Positions 6,652-7,117 of a stretch of DNA of 7,117 nt are shown here, piece after piece; within the stretch, counting starts at the first letter, position 1, and each line of letters opens with the position of its first letter. A program made the translations under genes and the position numbers. Source of the stretch: Candidatus Eiseniibacteriota bacterium. Its GTDB lineage: Bacteria; Eisenbacteria; RBG-16-71-46. The stretch is from the NCBI GenBank assembly GCA_021414165.1, contig JAIOPA010000122.1, forward strand, positions 1 through 7,117, written 5' to 3'. The notes beneath the pieces are model-generated. The model saw nothing but the letters and a program-made list of their open reading frames with translations, made no database searches and was not told the DNA's origin.

Positions 6652-6668
6652 CGTCCACGACGTGGACG
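6652..6668. promoter_or_regulatory. 17-bp operator-like dyad (8-1-8)
   Basis: CGTCCACG-A-CGTGGACG: two perfect 8-bp arms around one central base, the form of a site bound by a dimeric regulator. It directly adjoins the 10-bp inverted repeat. The regulator is unknown and no regulator gene is in the window. It is about 240 bp upstream of the secreted-protein start. Confidence 0.45.
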
Positions 6669-6703
6669 GAACGCTCACGGCATGATCACGCGCGCCCCGC
6701 TGG

Positions 6704-6715
6704 GTGTGTTCACAC
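6704..6715. repeat. 12-bp dyad GTGTG-TT-CACAC
   Basis: Perfect 5-bp arms around TT. It is shorter than the usual CRP site (TGTGA-N6-TCACA), so I do not assign it to CRP. Possible regulator site, weak evidence. Confidence 0.3.
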
Positions 6716-6819
6716 AGCGATTGCGCGAGGGGACCCAACGCTCACCGCGCGGATACCAGTGCCCGCCGCGACGCACGCGAGCACGCTCCCGGAAGCACTC
6801 CCGTTCGCGCCACTCGACG

Positions 6820-6836
6820 CGCGGCCGGAGGCCGCG
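6820..6836 (-). terminator. Possible terminator hairpin after the dihydrolipoyl dehydrogenase gene
   Basis: A 7-bp all-GC stem (CGCGGCC at 6820-6826, GGCCGCG at 6830-6836) with a 3-nt loop, 5 nt after the stop codon. No T-tract follows on the - strand, so it may instead only stabilise the 3' end or be chance in GC-rich DNA. Confidence 0.35.
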
Positions 6837-6841
6837 GACCT

Positions 6842-7117
6842 CTAAAGATGCAGCGCGCGCCCCCCCACCGCCAGCGCGGCTTCCTTCACCGCCTCCGGCA
6901 GCGTCGGGTGTGCGTGCACCGAACGCGCGAGGTCTTCCGCGCTCGCGCCCATCTCGATCGCCACCACCAGCTCGGCGATCAGCGCACTCGCGTGCGGGCC
7001 CACGATGTGAGCGCCCAGCACGCGGTCCGTCACGGCATCGGCCACGATCTTCACTTGGCCGTCCTTCTCGCCCATCGCCTTGGCCCGGCCGTTCGCGAGG
7101 AACGGGAACGTGCCCAC
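6842..7117 (-). CDS. lpdA: Dihydrolipoyl dehydrogenase (E3), C-terminal fragment; 5' end outside window
   Basis: The last 91 residues of a FAD-dependent pyridine nucleotide-disulfide oxidoreductase that re-oxidises dihydrolipoamide in 2-oxoacid dehydrogenase complexes and the glycine cleavage system. The fragment starts in frame at the window edge with a GTG (Val) codon that is internal, not a start. It covers most of the dimerisation domain: FPFLANGRAKAM (4-15), VLGAHIVGPHASALIAE (33-49), and the catalytic signature HAHPTLPE (68-75), with His70 and Glu75 as the acid/base pair that completes the partner subunit's active site. HAHPTLPE in place of the common HAHPTLSE is a normal variant and points to dihydrolipoyl dehydrogenase rather than glutathione or mercuric reductase. 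The rest of the gene, and probably the dehydrogenase-complex genes, lie to the right. A 432-bp gap separates it from the next gene, so they are likely not in one operon. Confidence 0.93.
   Translation of the reverse strand: MGTFPFLANGRAKAMGEKDGQVKIVADAVTDRVLGAHIVGPHASALIAELVVAIEMGASAEDLARSVHAHPTLPEAVKEAALAVGGRALHL

Larger units (their letters stand above)
6410..6841. other. 432-bp non-coding gap with several dyads, upstream of the secreted-protein gene
   Basis: Separates the dihydrolipoyl dehydrogenase gene from the secreted-protein gene, both on the - strand, and should contain the promoter of the latter. No convincing -35/-10 pair is visible. Short open frames here are rich in Arg/Ser/Pro/His and lack ribosome sites, so I call none coding. 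Base use differs from the genes: 6601-6660 is C/A-rich and G-poor on the + strand, while 6460-6526 is G-rich. It holds a hairpin/G-quadruplex element, a 10-bp inverted repeat, a 17-bp operator-like dyad, a 12-bp dyad and a GC-rich hairpin after the dehydrogenase stop, listed separately. Confidence 0.6.

Noticed and set aside
6704..6715. CRP-type site
   Set aside because: The spacing between TGTG and CACA is 2 nt, not the 6-8 nt of a CRP site; kept only as an unassigned dyad.
6443..6738. Two short - strand open frames (71 and 68 codons) inside the gap
   Set aside because: They overlap each other in different frames and are rich in Cys, Ser, Pro and Arg without motifs.
6267..6845. 192-codon open frame on the + strand across the large gap
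   Set aside because: It overlaps the start of the secreted-protein gene, has Ser/Arg/Ala/Thr-rich low-information sequence, and shows no family motif. The gap is better explained as non-coding.

Overview
This is a GC-rich window from a Gram-negative-type bacterium. An inner-membrane RND efflux pump, a DedA protein and a signal-peptide-bearing secreted protein all fit a cell with a periplasm. Codon third positions are strongly G/C. The protein sequences read to me like Gemmatimonadota or a GC-rich proteobacterium. No rRNA, tRNA or other lineage marker is present, so this is only a low-confidence impression.

Layout. The left 2.1 kb (+ strand) is the C-terminal two thirds of an RND efflux permease, cut by the window edge. 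It converges, across a 29-bp gap, on everything else, which lies on the - strand. Read in the direction of transcription (right to left), the - strand carries: the C-terminal end of a dihydrolipoyl dehydrogenase (cut by the right edge); a 432-bp non-coding gap rich in dyads and containing a G-quadruplex motif; a secreted protein with a DUF4114-like C-terminus; a 206-bp spacer with three potential hairpins; a metallo-beta-lactamase-fold hydrolase; a DedA membrane protein; a MalK/UgpC-type ABC ATPase; a strong hairpin terminator; and a universal stress protein with its own leader and Shine-Dalgarno sequence.

How the genes relate. MBL hydrolase, DedA and ABC ATPase form a tight unit: 39 bp separates the first two, the DedA and ATPase genes overlap by 14 bp, and the terminator closes the unit. 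The ATPase has no binding-protein or permease gene beside it, so it must either serve distant transporters or have a role tied to DedA. The universal stress protein and RND pump are stress-related but separate transcription units. The catalytic genes belong to well-known families with intact motifs. I see no mobile element, CRISPR array, phage gene or clear new multi-gene system. The most unusual material is the secreted DUF4114-like protein and the structured non-coding DNA on both sides of it.
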